DNA of 64,000 bases from Dipylidium caninum (Eukaryota > Platyhelminthes > Cestoda > Cyclophyllidea > Dipylidiidae), in the NCBI GenBank assembly GCA_017562135.1, contig QEYB01000637.1, positions 1 to 64,000 of the forward strand. The letters are read 5' to 3'. The position numbers and the translations under genes are program-made. Position 1 is the stretch's first letter, and every line of letters starts with the position of its first letter. A model generated the notes under the pieces. It searched no databases, had not been told where the DNA came from, and worked only from the letters and a program-made list of their open reading frames with translations. Below are positions 10,515-22,799 of the stretch, in pieces.

Positions 10515-12600
10515 CCTTCCCCCGAAACACTCCCCACATCGTTTTCGATTTCCCAGTTAATATCCTTATTCAACAAAGCCAGGTAGGTAAATGCCTTCAT
10601 AGCGTGAAAGTATAATCGATGCGTTAATACTGGGTCCTTGTGTTGAAATCCTTCTACTCCACCAACTTCCCTCACACACGTGAATGCGAGTATGACGTGA
10701 CTGTTTGCTGGTGTGTCATTTCTCCCCAAATAATATTTTTCCTTTGTGAATGTCCACAAGTGGAGTAGTGTGAGCCGTCAATCAGGAATGGCTTCACAGG
10801 AGAATGAAGGAAATAGTGGGATAAGCCAACTTCTTATCCATTCTAATGATATAGGAGATTTGAATGGCACCCGATGTTAATTAAAAACATGCCCTGTATC
10901 TCCCGCTAACCCTTAATTGCCCCTTTCTCTCGACTGATTATGTGCACGATTGAAGCATAACACTCTAGTACGAATGCATTCGAAGAAAGGCCTGTTTGTT
11001 TTGAGCATCTGCTAACTCTTACCGTTAAAATGAGTAAAAGCAAAACGGAAGTCAGCATTTAGTTGGGAAAAAGAGATTTTCTCAAGTTTTTCTTTTCAAA
11101 TCGGCGCATGATATAAGGTAAAGCTTAATGTATAGAGTACTCTGAGATGAGATGTTGGGGGATGTTAGATGAGAGTGAGGTAGAAGTCTCCAACGATTTA
11201 GTCACTTGACACCAAATTTGACCCTCCATTTCCAATTCATCTGGCCACCTGCGCAAGTACGCCACCTACCACCATCAAGGCACACAGGCCATTACCAAGA
11301 ATCGCAAATGCCCCTGCACTTGGTCACGACTCATGTTGCCCCAACCACTACCCTTATAAGTGAACCATGACTACGTCTACTTGGCCAAGTATGCTGTATT
11401 GATAAGCACTCTTTAATTGGTGCTAGGCTTTAACTTTGCTGTTCCTGTAGCTGCTCATGAAGGCTGTGGCAATCTGCAACCCGTTCTACCGAACCTTCTA
11501 CAAATGCAACAATGCACCTGCCTCAATCTGAAGCAGCTGGACAAAACTCAAGCATAACCCCCAAAGGTTAATTCGTGTAACTATCTGGAGAATAATCCGC
11601 CACTCCCAAAATGTTTCCCAGCGCCAACACAACAATGACAGTAGCCCAACGCTGACCGGACTTAAAGTGTCCGACTATATTATAGATCATTTCTTCCCGC
11701 CTTATCTTCCCTTTGTGGTTTATTTAAGTAGATCCACAGGCAACTAATTGTGACTTATGGACTAAGCCACAAATGAGCCATATATACGTCTTAGCTAACA
11801 CCCCATAGTGTAACAAATAGCTCGGAGAGTCTTTCGAAGTCTTGCAATTCCATATTTTCATCAGTGGCAGATAGAGTATGGACGTATCACTCTGTCATGA
11901 AAAGCGTTGGCGATGTCACATCACCAATTGTGTAAATTGGGGAAGAAACTGCCATATGCTACTCCCAACCTTCTAAATCACTTGTAATCTGGCAAGCGAA
12001 GCAGCGACACCAGGTCCTCTTGATACCTACGTACCCGCATTTTGCCTTCTGACCATATCCATTCTCAGCGGATGAACGGACAAGAAGGCTGTTACACGAA
12101 GCCACGGCGACACGATAACATGTTTCATGAAGATACTCCCCTCCTAATGTCAACTGTCGGGCCATAATAACTTCTGGTTTTGGCATGTGAGTATCGTAGA
12201 ACCGCTGCTCGTCGCGTGCTATGGCTCTCGATATGAAAGAATTGCTGTTGATTGGAAAGGAGAAACTTACAGCTCTGCTACCATATGTATGCGAATTTGG
12301 TGAGGTCTTAGAAGGCAACACAACGTAGATGTCAATCCTGCCAGTTTAAAGTGGATGCACATGGATGGAAGATGACGTACTCATTTCCTCGCGAATGCCA
12401 TTTTGTCAAGAAACCCTAATTTTACTGGTGCATTTGTGCATTAGGCCGCAGTGAACGTCGAAGTGAAACATTCGCTACTCTTTGATCAGGTCTGCATTAT
12501 TGAAAAATCTCACTGTACGCAATTTGATTTAGCTTAGCGGATTCGAAGCCATCTTCAAGTAAGTCAGGGTAAATACTCTGTGTTGTCATGCTTTTACAGA
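10515..12600 (+). repeat. Blocks F, G, H and an inverted R2 copy
   Basis: No gene is supported. F (10,520-10,780) resembles 21,490-21,790 and, at its end, the 3' flank of the mucin-like genes (run cccaaataatattt). G (11,150-11,350) and H (11,455-11,560) are the blocks also found at 4,890-5,245. A minus-orientation R2 fragment lies at 11,940-12,130. The 120-codon minus-strand ORF at 11,959-12,321 overlies this R2 fragment and has no counterpart in other copies. Confidence 0.6.
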
Positions 12601-12639
12601 GTTTCATCAATGAGACTGGAGGTGCACATTTACAAGGAG

Positions 12640-12850
12640 AAAAGACATGGTGTAGAGGTATAACAATTTCATGATAAGCGTAGGTGACGCAGCATTGCCA
12701 CTTGTGGCAGTAGGGAGTGAAGTAAGTATGTGATGCCCCGACTTCTAAAATCGCCTGTAATCTGACAGCCGAAGCAACGACATCAGGTGATCTTGTCACC
12801 TACATTGGCGCATGTTGCCTTCAGACTATCTCCCTTCTCAATGACTGAAT
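12640..12850 (-). repeat. Interspersed repeat R2 (minus)
   Basis: This is a minus-orientation R2 copy with landmarks gcagcattgccactt and catcaggtgatcttg. The paired hairpin arms read imperfectly here (tcgcctg against caggtga). It opens the inverted arm R2-A-I that runs to 14,290. Confidence 0.7.
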
Positions 12851-13009
12851 GTACACGAAATCTGCGAATCAAAACAAAGTCGACATTTCCAAGGAATGGA
12901 TTTTGGAGCATAATAATTAAGCCCCCAATAAGTGTGGCGCTACAAGCTTAAACTGTTATTACCGCCAATCCTGCTCCACCGAGATTATCTTCTTGATAGC
13001 TGACTTTAG

Positions 13010-14290
13010 TGTTCTTCATGACGGCAATATTGAGTGAATTACAGCTTAGGAAGATGGAATGTCGAGCACTTCGGCGGGCGCACCAGCTTAACTGTAGCCG
13101 ACTCTCCACTCCATCCTCGAAAGTCATGAGAAAAGGAGAAACAGGGACAAATCGACCACCATATCGAATCCCACCTTTCCACCTCATGTGTTCTCCTGTC
13201 ACCTACTTTGTCATTAGCTCTCCTCCGAATGTCTTCACAGTTTTAGCTGAAACGTAATTGGGAGAGTTGCAAAATTCGGCTTCTTTGCTACATGGACTCA
13301 AGTGTTACCACAAACTTGAGTTCCCTTATTTCATTCACGTTTTCACGATTTGCAACTCGAAAGTGAGGACGAAGACTAACATGCGCATAACATTCTCATA
13401 ATTAGTTTAAATAAGCACATGTGGATATGTTACCGATAGAAACTTCTTGTGCTTCCAGTACTTCTAGACAATTTCACGTTATTTAAAATACAGATGATCT
13501 CGCCTAATAGCTCACAAAGCTACACAGGTGTGGCTCAAAGCCGACCTGTGATTGTTTCCCTCATTCACATTTCTTTATGAATTTCCCATCCGACCGTTGT
13601 TAATCAAATTTGCCACCTAACCTAATTCAAGTCATATAGAGGTTCATATGAGGATAGCTGAAGGTGTTCGTGCACTTCTTGACCAAGTAATGCAACATCG
13701 GCCACATGTGTCCATACTGACGGTCATGTTATCGCTCATTTTTTTCTGTGATTTCAACTGAGAATTATGATAAGTCCAGGCATGATCTATGATTACCAGT
13801 GTCCTCACCGAAAGTCAACCGACCAAGCACAGTCTACCTCATTTGAAGCATCTTCTGCAGCATATTGGCTAAGGCCATGCAGATAATCATTTGAAAGTAT
13901 ACGATTTGTGTACATCTTAAGCAAAGAGTGAAGACTTTGATATTAGACGCGTGGAATGTTGGTGTCATCTAACGAAACACCACCAAATATTTCAATAAAT
14001 GTTAGACAGAAGGTAAAAATTGAGTCCAATTCATTACAGTTTCATTCGCTCTGGGGCAGAGGAGATTTTTTGCACAATGCTCTGTGCCTCCTTTTCTTAC
14101 CTCTAGAAACAACTTTGCTGAGAACAATGTCCTCCCATGCGAAGCCATTCCTACTCACTGATTGCCACATCTAGCCCTATGCACAATCCCATACCACACC
14201 TGTGGACTAGAATTTAATGATCAGAGAATTGTAACATTTCTGTTGGATGCAGTTTGTGAGAACAGTTGGTTCAGGAGAAGAGTTTCAGGG
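13010..14290 (-). repeat. Inverted half-unit: blocks A and I plus the 3' end of a mucin-like gene
   Basis: In reverse complement this stretch reads: the last codons and stop of a mucin-like gene (stop codon complement at 14,271-14,273), its 3' flank (to about 14,040), the segment with the run gtggaatgttggtgtc, block I (13,870-13,565) and block A (13,350-13,020). It mirrors 6,930-8,260 and 16,970-18,600. Homology to the gene ends after only a few codons upstream of the stop, so the inverted gene is truncated. Confidence 0.75.
14262..14287 (-). pseudogene. 3' remnant of an inverted mucin-like gene
   Basis: On the minus strand the sequence reads the family ending L-F-S-stop followed by the conserved gaactaac-like flank. 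Nothing of the ectodomain or the signal peptide is left: positions 14,300-14,430 are already block H. It is the scar of a rearrangement that removed the gene body. Confidence 0.55.
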
Positions 14291-14299
14291 CAAAGAAAT

Positions 14300-16690
14300 G
14301 TTGACCATGTGCTAAGCCTTATTTTTTGTCGCAGCTTTAGGAGCTCATGGAGGCTGTGGCAATATGCACCTCGTCTACCGAACCTTCTACAAGTATAACA
14401 GTGGATTTGCCTCATTCTGAAGCAGTTCTAAAGAATTAAAAATCATCTTGAGAATTTATAATGCTTGTAGATATGGGTAGAATGGTGTGCCCCCTCCGAA
14501 ATAATTTCGAGCGTCAATTCTACCATTGCCGCAGCTGAACGCGAACCGAACTCGAAGTAATGGAAAGAATTCGTCGACCACTTCTCCTTCTGTCGTCTTG
14601 CGTTTGTCCTCTTAGCATTTACCTACTTATCTCCACGAAGCTCATTTTTCGTGTGTGATTGGTAAGCAAGTTATAAGCTAGCAATCTTGATTCTCTTTTC
14701 TTCTTCCCTCGTCTTTCTATTGAAATAGACAGTTTTGAGGCCGCTCACGTGTGCCATATCAATATCATCACATAATTCTAAGAGCTATTTGTCACACGTT
14801 AAGGGGTAAGCTGAGAGGTATGTATGGAATTGAAGCGGAAGTTGGAAGTGAAGCAGTCGTATGATGCCACCAATTCCCTAGATGGCTTGTAATCTGACAG
14901 GCAAAGCAAAAATATCAGGTGATCTTGCCACCTACACACTCGCTTGTTCTCAGACTATTTCCATTCTCAGAACTTGAATGCTCATGACCATCGGCACCTA
15001 CTATCACTGCGTCGTTGTCTCTTTGGTGTTTTTAAGGAATTCTTCTATTTGTTCAAATACTTGGCATCGATTAACTTTGTTGGCGACGGATACTGACTGG
15101 ACTACTATCAATGATGTTGGGTTGTGTGTGAGGACGAACTCACAATGCAAATGAAAGCGAAGTTTTTGTCAGCTAGGTTAGAAATGTCTTATTTCAATCA
15201 ACTCGACTCATCTTTGACTTCATGAGCAATGTTACTCTGCGTCAATACAGATTGTGTACATACGTAGTGAAAAGTTTGAAATATATGTTATAAAAGGTAA
15301 TGTCGTTTAAAGGCAGACCATTTGGATGATGGTGGAAGACGTCATAGAGGGCGAACCTCCTTTGAAATGGATGGAGCCCTAAACTTTCTCTAACAAAGGC
15401 TTGCGGAAAGGTCGGGGAGTGAGGGATGGGGGTGCTGGGGGGTTGGGCTCTCAAAATTTCCTAGATTTCCGAGATTGGTGTCGGCATTTGCCTCATTTGG
15501 GTCTCATCCTTTTCCACTCTAATTAAAATAGCATGACATGCTTGTCACCTCTTCAAATGTCGAGCCTTCTCCCTGTTTACTGCGAGATGAAGCGTGCATT
15601 AATTCTTTGAACTGTCTGGGCTCATGGTGATAGCTACAGTATAAATTCGATTAGCGGCTCATACCTTGCTCACGAAAGTGAGGGCTTCAATTGCACAGTG
15701 GCGCAAATATTTCGATAGCAGATAAGGAGAAAGTCACAATCCCAAATGTGTAGGCTGTGCATAAGGAAGTGCAAAGCATAAAAAATTGCCAATATTGCCT
15801 ATTGGTTGCCGTCAATATTGAACAATGACGTACGTATCAACTGGAGGTTGTCACTAATTTGACTCGGTGAAGATTTTGATGTAGAGAAATTATTGCACTC
15901 CTTAAATTCGGTCGTGAATTCATAGTTGAGATGAGGCTAATCGCGTAGGAATAGGAGAACTTCAAGTGTACCCTGCCGATGTCATGCCAGAGACCGTGAA
16001 ATCGTGTGGTGTAACCCACGATTGAAATGACACAGATTGTGCTCATGAGAATAATCATCATGCTTCCAGTGTCTTCGGAGGTAGTGAGGAAATTCGCACC
16101 ATAATATGGCAAGCTATGATAAAATTTTTTTCTTCAATGAAATGACACCAGACGACAAATGCCACACGTCTTCGCATGTAATACCTTTCGGACAGGAAAA
16201 TATTCTGCGAAACTCCACTGGCTATTCGTGTTATTTAAGTTGTTGACTTTCTTGAAAGCAGTCAGTTTTAGTGATACTAGACGCAGCAATCACAAATGCA
16301 AATGAAGCAGAGACAGGACGTGAAGGAAATAATTGTGCTCTGTGCAAAATATTTAAAATGGTGTAGATTAGGGTCGCTATTCGTTCTCAGCACTTTCTCT
16401 TTCTCAAGAGACCATGAAATGACGAGATGTGTAACACACACCAATCCATGGCCTATTGTGTCTCGTGTTTACCATTTTTGAGTAGGACTCACGAATGCCT
16501 CGCACTTGTCAATGACGAGATGGCTCGCATCAGGTGACTGGACAAGAGACGCTCAAGCACTACACAACTGTATCATCCGCCTTTCTAAAGCTCTACCCTA
16601 CCAATTTTATTCCCATATTTGACACTGTGACAAAATGGAGTAAAGGAAGCCGCCAATACCTGTCATTCCTACACCCTCGTGCAATTGAAG
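14300..16690 (+). repeat. Upstream blocks of the 16.7 kb pseudogene
   Basis: H (14,335-14,430) and J (14,570-14,750) are followed by a minus R2 insertion (14,830-14,970). A roughly 900 bp stretch (15,000-15,900) is one where I recognise nothing repeated, and then come K (15,960-16,160) and L (16,200-16,690). The same order without the R2 insertion stands before the gene at 6,533. No gene is supported. Confidence 0.6.
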
Positions 16691-16731
16691 TATTTATTCA
16701 GCAGATTTGCGGCCACTTGTCATTCGAAATC
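16691..16731 (+). promoter_or_regulatory. Core promoter of the mucin-like pseudogene
   Basis: A TATTTAT box starts at 16,691 and the initiator-like TCATTC places the predicted first base at 16,722, again 31 bp downstream. The leader is 10 nt instead of 7 because three bases are inserted between initiator and ATG. That an indel is tolerated after, but not before, the initiator supports the predicted start site. Confidence 0.55.
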
Positions 16732-16987
16732 ATGACAATTTGCTTGTTATTAGCTATCGGCCTGGCAATTTTCGTTAACATTTCTGCCAGCGAATTATTA
16801 TGCAGCCTATATGAATGCCATCGATCTATACAATAATGCTGCAGGTGCAAATTCGTCTACAAATTCGAATTCATCAACACCGAATCCGCCGTCACCTGGA
16901 GGAAACAATCACCACATCTTTCTCCCCGCTCTGATTCCCACTTGCCACCATCTGCTTTCTACCTTCCTCCTGAGACTCTTCTCCTGA
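16732..16987 (+). pseudogene. Mucin-like gene with frameshift
   Basis: The signal peptide is intact (MTICLLLAIGLAIFVNIS) but the frame then runs into a stop at about 16,836. Shifting frame near 16,780 restores a family-like ectodomain with a Tyr/Ala segment, NSSTNSNSST-type residues and a tail ending in LLSTFLLRLFS with the family stop at 16,985-16,987. The region that should read TTTSYSP reads GNNHHIFLP, so a second compensating change is likely. The ectodomain is much shorter than in the 6,533 gene and has no eight-residue array. Either it is a true pseudogene or it contains sequencing indels; the altered SYSP motif favours decay. Confidence 0.7.
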
Positions 16988-18460
16988 ACTAACTGTTCTC
17001 ACGCACTGCAATCCAACTGAAATGTTAATCTACTCTGATCATTAAATTCTCCCCCCAAATAATATTTGTTCCTTTCTCTAGTCCACAGGTGTGGCATGGA
17101 ATTGTGCATAGGGCTACATGTAGTAATAGGCAAGGGCTTATGGCTTCATACGGAGGATATTGTTTTAGGCAATCTCGTTTACTCACATGCCAAGTTATTT
17201 TTGAGGTAAGAAAAAAATGAGACATACAAAAACCTCGTGCAGAAATCCTTCCGTATTTCTCCCAAGTTTATCATCCGCCTGGCTAATGTCTCACACAACT
17301 TCTCGCGACGCAATGATGTCTCCTGACGCACAGGTGCGCCCCAATATTCGCTTCGTATGATCGCGCCTGTAGGAATAAATGAGGAGATGGAAACTCTTGG
17401 TGAGAGCTCGTAAGTGGGCATGACGTCAGCGGAATGGGCAGTGTCAGGAAGGAAATCGTTTGAACTGATAAGCAGTTTTATTGACGTAAGAAAAGTAGAC
17501 ACACACAACTTTGGACAACAATACCGTCTTATTCTCCCCACTGTTGCATCCAATTTGTGTAAAATAGTCCCATAAATGCTTGAAGTAATACTGTCTGAAC
17601 AAGTTCAATTACCGAACGACGTGCGCCGAGAGTGAGTGCGAATGCTAGACGAAATGCGGCTTGATCGTCTTCTTGACTGCCTCACTGAATGATGGCTCAT
17701 ATCGGTTAATGAGCCATTTGTATAATAAAGTGGAGATAATTCGAGCGTATTACGTTATTGTTTGCCCTTATTGAAACAAGGTGTATACCGTAAGCAGGCG
17801 CGAAATCAGAGCAAAAGAAGGCACAGCGATTGGAAATGGTTCACAAAGGACGACTTGCATTAAGCTAACAATTTAAATCAAATCTTTGTTACAATCACGG
17901 AAATTTCCCTGCCCCAGATCGAAAAGAATGTGACCATCAAGCAATGCACAACTTTTTTCTTTACTCAGACCTGTGATGGAATGATTCGTAGGTTCCATTA
18001 GACGATACAATATTTCACGTAACTACTGTCAAGTTCTTGACGCAGCCGAGAGCAGATTGTACCTTGCTTCTCATTACCTTAAGAAGAGCACTACAGTCGA
18101 AGTTCAAATGAATGTTTGTATAGGCATAGCCACTATGCTGCAGAAGGCCTCCACTGGGATAAACCGTGCTCGGTCGGTTTACTTTCGGTGAGGACATTGG
18201 GACTTTTGCAATATGACCTGCCTTGGGAGAATTGGAGGAGAAATCACAGGAAAAAATTAACGATAGCATAAACCCTCAAATATGGGACTCGGATGTCCGA
18301 TGTGACATGACTTGGGTAAGGAGTGCACGCGAAACATCGGCTATTTGCATATGAACCTCTATTTGACTCGGGTAATTTGGGGGGAAAATAAGATTAACTG
18401 CAGTCCGATGAAGAATTCATACAGGATGTGAATGAGTGTAAACAGTCACAGTCACGGAAT
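16988..18460 (+). repeat. Mucin-like 3' flank and block I, right-arm orientation
   Basis: The candidate poly(A) signal ATTAAA is at 17,041-17,046. The flank then follows the 53,511-54,200 copy closely (spacer with the run aatgcggcttgat near 17,656). Block I in right-arm orientation occupies 17,880-18,450. No gene is supported; the 124-codon minus ORF at 17,179-17,553 is not kept in the paralogues. Confidence 0.65.
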
Positions 18461-18524
18461 GGTGAAATCAGTGGTGTTTTGAACTACCTATATTTCCCAT
18501 CTCGTGAATTCCGGGACGTAAGAG

Positions 18525-19000
18525 AGAGTCAGCCTGCATTTGGGCTGGTGCTCCCTCCGAAGTGCTCCACATTCCCCCTCTTCCTAAGTTGTAATTCACT
18601 CAAAATTTCCAAACATGAAGAACTCTCAAAAGTGCTGACGAGAAGATAATCATGTTTACGCAGAATTGGAAAGCAAATAATGGATTAATCTTTTAGGCCC
18701 CACATTTTTTAATATTTTGCTGCAGAATGCATGTCTCGAAAATTATCGCCGTAGTTTTGCAACGCAGATTTGGCGTATATTAAACCGTTGGAAAGGGAAA
18801 TAGTCTAAAAGGGAACATGCGCGAGTGTAGCGTGGCGAGATCACCTGACGTCGTTGCTTCGCCTGTCAGGTTATATTCGATTAAGGAAGTTGACTGTAGT
18901 CTTAAAATCGCTTCATTTCCTCCTTCCACAAGTAGTATGCTGCATCAAAACCACGGCTTTCATGCCATTGTGGAACCTACACCACGTCTCTTCCCAATGA
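18525..19000 (+). repeat. Block A fragment and R2
   Basis: A block A fragment (18,525-18,610, landmark gggctggtgctcc) and an R2 copy (18,790-19,000) complete the right arm. The R2 hairpin has lost its second stem half here. Together with 12,640-14,290 they bracket the 16.7 kb pseudogene symmetrically. Confidence 0.7.
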
Positions 19001-19199
19001 AAGTGTGACTTGTGAAATCCCAATGAAATCTCTACGGTAGACGATATTGTCATCGGCTAAGAATTGCAAAGTGACAACAATTGTTGCAGGTCACCCACAA
19101 AGTTGTGAAATCAAGAGTGATATGTTTCTACCTCTGCGTTGTAAATTCATCTACTAATGAAAGGGGAGTAGATTGTAAGTAGAACAATGGGCACAATTC

Positions 19200-19960
19200 T
19201 TCCATAGCTACACGAATTGAGTCTTAAAGTTGTGTCTGAGTTCCTTTCCATGCTGCTTCAGAGTGAGGCAGGTCCTCTGTTGCACTTGTAGAGGAATCGA
19301 TAAACGAGTTTGCATACTGCTACAGCCCTTCAGGAGGCAAATAAACAGCACGCAAAAACTAACGCGTAGCACGAAGGTTAAGTCAGTGATTATCAATTCA
19401 GCCCACTACCTGAAAAACAACACTTCTCGTCATGACTTACTCCAGAAAGATAGTGGTTGGGGTGGCAAACACGATTCCGAACCAACGTGAACACTTGTAG
19501 GGGTATTTCGTTGCTTGAGAGTGGCTCCTATGCCCTTGATGGTGAATGTGTGGCGTATTTTGGGCAGTGGCTAAATGGACTGGTGGTGGAGGATCAATTT
19601 GCAAGTCAAGGAACCTCGCTTTGAGATGACACCGATGCTCATTACTGCGCCATCTCGGTTTGACATTTTGGTTAAAAAACTACGATCTTTGGATCATGTC
19701 TTGTGGTTGACAGAGTTGTCAGGAGTTTAGTAAGAAAAAAATGCATGATAGCTTGGAAACATCACTATGGCCTCATATGCCGAATGAATGCATTTTACTT
19801 TGGGGGAGGAGTGCATAGATTTCAGCTTTCCTCATATAACCTGTATTTAGGCAAAGTTAAATTAGCGGCAAATAGGGATGAATAGTCTTCGGAGGAAAAA
19901 ATCAATGAAGAAATGTAAAGGGAGAGATTTTCAGTGGTCGGTTTTGTGTGCCGATCTTAA
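19200..19960 (-). repeat. Inverted blocks H, G and I
   Basis: H (19,200-19,380) and a G-like part (19,480-19,600) read in reverse complement relative to 4,890-5,245. A second right-arm copy of block I follows at 19,680-19,950. It is thus an inverted partner of 4,580-5,250. No gene is supported. Confidence 0.6.
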
Positions 19961-20660
19961 CTCGATCCGATAGACAATGTCGCCGTCCAACTGTGAATGC
20001 GCGAAGAACGAGCAACAGCTCCCGATCCCATTGCACATAAACCCTGTTGTATTTCAACCGATCGTTTAGCGTGCTGTTTATCATACCGTAAGCCTTTAAA
20101 ATTTAATCCCGGTTCCCTCCATTTCCCACACGGTATACGACTTTGGGGAATAAAGAACGGGTTGGATCTGGCAAAAAAGTCATGGCGCCCGGGGGCCCCC
20201 CCCAAAAAAGAAACAAAAACGGGGCCCATTTTGCTGAGCAACAAAGGCCCTGCAACTCGCACTTGCTGTCATTCATCTGCATTTGGCGTTAGTTCCTACG
20301 GCAATACACATGAGTGACTCGTCATCCGGGCTTTCCTCATCGTCCCGTGCAAAAGCACAATATTCGCCACGTTCTGTCCCTATTACACAAACCAAATCCT
20401 AAGCCTTTAATTCAACCCCTGGTTATTATGCTAATCATGTCCGGGTTCTTTCGTGTTACATCTTTCTGTGTCTCAAGGGCGCTGAGGATAGCCAAAAAAA
20501 AGAAAAATAGTTGAGACAAAACATACGATATGGTAGAGTGCCAAGATCACCTATGCCGGTTCTTTTCTGTCAGATGGTAGTGATTTGGAAGTAGGTCATG
20601 CTATGACGCCTACTCCAACTGCCGCAATTGGTTTGTTGAATTACTGACAGCTCTTATCAC
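19960..20660 (+). other. Noisy stretch over a mariner-like fragment and R2
   Basis: Positions 20,150-20,230 contain improbable homopolymer runs (cccgggggcccccccc, several runs of five to seven A) in the middle of a mariner-like fragment (about 20,235-20,400, minus) and an R2 copy (20,510-20,650). The pattern resembles low-quality read sequence, not a natural element. ORFs that cross it should be ignored. Confidence 0.55.
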
Positions 20661-20839
20661 GTCTCTCTTCCATGAAAATGTGACCCTTCAGCCCTATTGA
20701 TAACAACCTGCAAAGCTCTCCTAGGGCGACGCACATGGCCTCGACTATCAATGAATACGGTTGACTAAAAAAAAATTGTTTGAGGGAAAACAATTCTCCC
20801 TCCACAAGGGTCTTTCCTTTCGTCGCAGTACAAGGATGA

Positions 20840-22630
20840 TCGTATAAATATAAGCTTCCCGGAGAGAAATGGCATTTCGCACGCGCACAAAAAGGCAGAT
20901 TCATTTCCATTCACGTGCATTCGCTTTTGTTTGGCCGATTCAAGAACCGCGTGCTCTTGTTGCGTTCCACACTGCCTCCCCGGATTTTATATGATTCGGT
21001 ACACGGGAATTGTTCGTCCCATGGGAGAAGGCAGGTGGCAGTAGGAGCGGGAGTGTCATCGCATATATTTCTGCAAATGAATGGGGGTATGCTCGAAGTG
21101 GTGGGGCACAGAAGCAACAGTCGGTCGGTGACCTGGGAAGTCGTGTTTGACTCTCCGCAGATTGAGAAAGGATGGGCGTGCGTACGGTAATCTTTGTCTC
21201 CATGCAAACACTGTTAAGGAATTACTTCTTCGGACAAAGTATATCCTTTCCTTATTACGAGAGCAAATCTTAACGTTTGAGAAGACGTGGCGAATAGAGG
21301 ATTCTATGTCATTTTTCCCTTCTACTCTCTTAGTTAAGTAACCATAACTCACTGAATTGTGTATTGGACGCTATTGACACTCTCTCGACAGCCAGTTCAG
21401 CAATCACGCATAGATACAAGCAAATCTTATCCAATCAGTAAAGTGTTCTCCGATCGTACGGCGCGTATAAAATCATATCACTCGCATTTGCAATTCCCTT
21501 CTGACGATTAACACTAACTACATCATGTCCGGTCTTCCAGTTGATATTCTATTCAAACAAAGTCAGTTGGCCTCGAATAATTTCCCACCAAGTAATGAGG
21601 AATGCCTTTATAAGGGCGTCAAGAAGAAAGCAATGGTTGAGAATACTGGGTCCTTAGTGCTGAATTCTTCTCATTCCACAACTTCTTCACTCACTTAGGA
21701 TGCAACTAGGTGAATAGTGACAGTTTGCTGGTTCCATTTCTTCCGCAAATGAATATTTTCCTTTTTGAATGGTCACAGAGGGGAGATGCGAACTGCCGGA
21801 TATGGGGATGCTTCACTGGAGAGTGCAGTGTAAATCAAGACAATTGTGTGGAATAAACCAGATTTGTTATCCAATCAACTGATATAGGGATAATTTCAGT
21901 GGCTATCGATTCAAATTACAAATGGGCGAACATAGGGGAAATATACCAACAACACAAGCTAGTAAACTTCAACCAAAGCGAAGTTAGCTGTTTTTCTTGA
22001 AAGTATCCACAATGGCTAAAGCATACGCTACTAGCGGGAAATGAATCGAATTAATTCCCCGTATTGTTTTTAAAGCATCTGAACAGCCTGCACGCCGGCT
22101 ATAGATAAGCAAAAGCAAAGACCATAATGCAGGGCAGTGGAGGTTTGTGAATATTAGGTTGCCGAAGCGTTGCACCTCCAATTAATCGCTCTCATACCAC
22201 ACAGACAGGAAATAGTTATAGGTGAATAGTGAATGTAGAAGTTTCCAAGAGCCTTGGTTCTTGCCTCTTACATTGATTCTCAATTTCTAGTCGATCTGGT
22301 CACCTGCACAAGCACGCAGCATTTCACCATCATTATGACAATCGCAAGATAACTGTGCTATTTGGTTTAGACAATTGGACACGCATCTATTGTTGCCCCA
22401 ACGATTATAGGAGGTCTTGTAATTATGCAAATAGCTTGCTGTGGTCAAGTAGTCTGAAATTGATAAGCAAGGACTGTTTAGCTTCGCGTAGAGCCTTAGT
22501 TTTTGCATGCTGCACGTTAAGTTGTCTCATTGCGCTGTGGCAATGTCGCATCGCAGTCCTGAGTCGAATCCTCGACAAGTAGCGGAACATTGGACTTGCC
22601 ACATCGTTCAGAGTGGGTCTGAAGCAGCGT
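20840..22630 (+). repeat. Blocks D, E, F, G and H
   Basis: D (20,850-21,230), E (21,335-21,375), F (21,490-21,790), G (22,265-22,420) and H (22,540-22,650) follow in the standard order of the unit. The sequence is more diverged than the copies at 9,560-11,560. No intact gene is visible. Confidence 0.55.
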
Positions 22631-22799
22631 CAAAAAGAACTCAAGAACAAATCCCAAAAGCCAACAATTGTGTATCTTTGGCAAGCATTCATGATTCTGA
22701 CACCACATTCAGAAGCAGTGCACATCGCTACCGTCACACTTACCATGACAGCAGTCGCAAACACTGAACTTATAACATTCAAAGAACTGTTGAAAATTT

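Noticed and set aside
19997..20317. Overlapping ORFs of about 100 codons
   Set aside because: They cross the low-quality homopolymer run at 20,150-20,230 and lie on a degenerate repeat.
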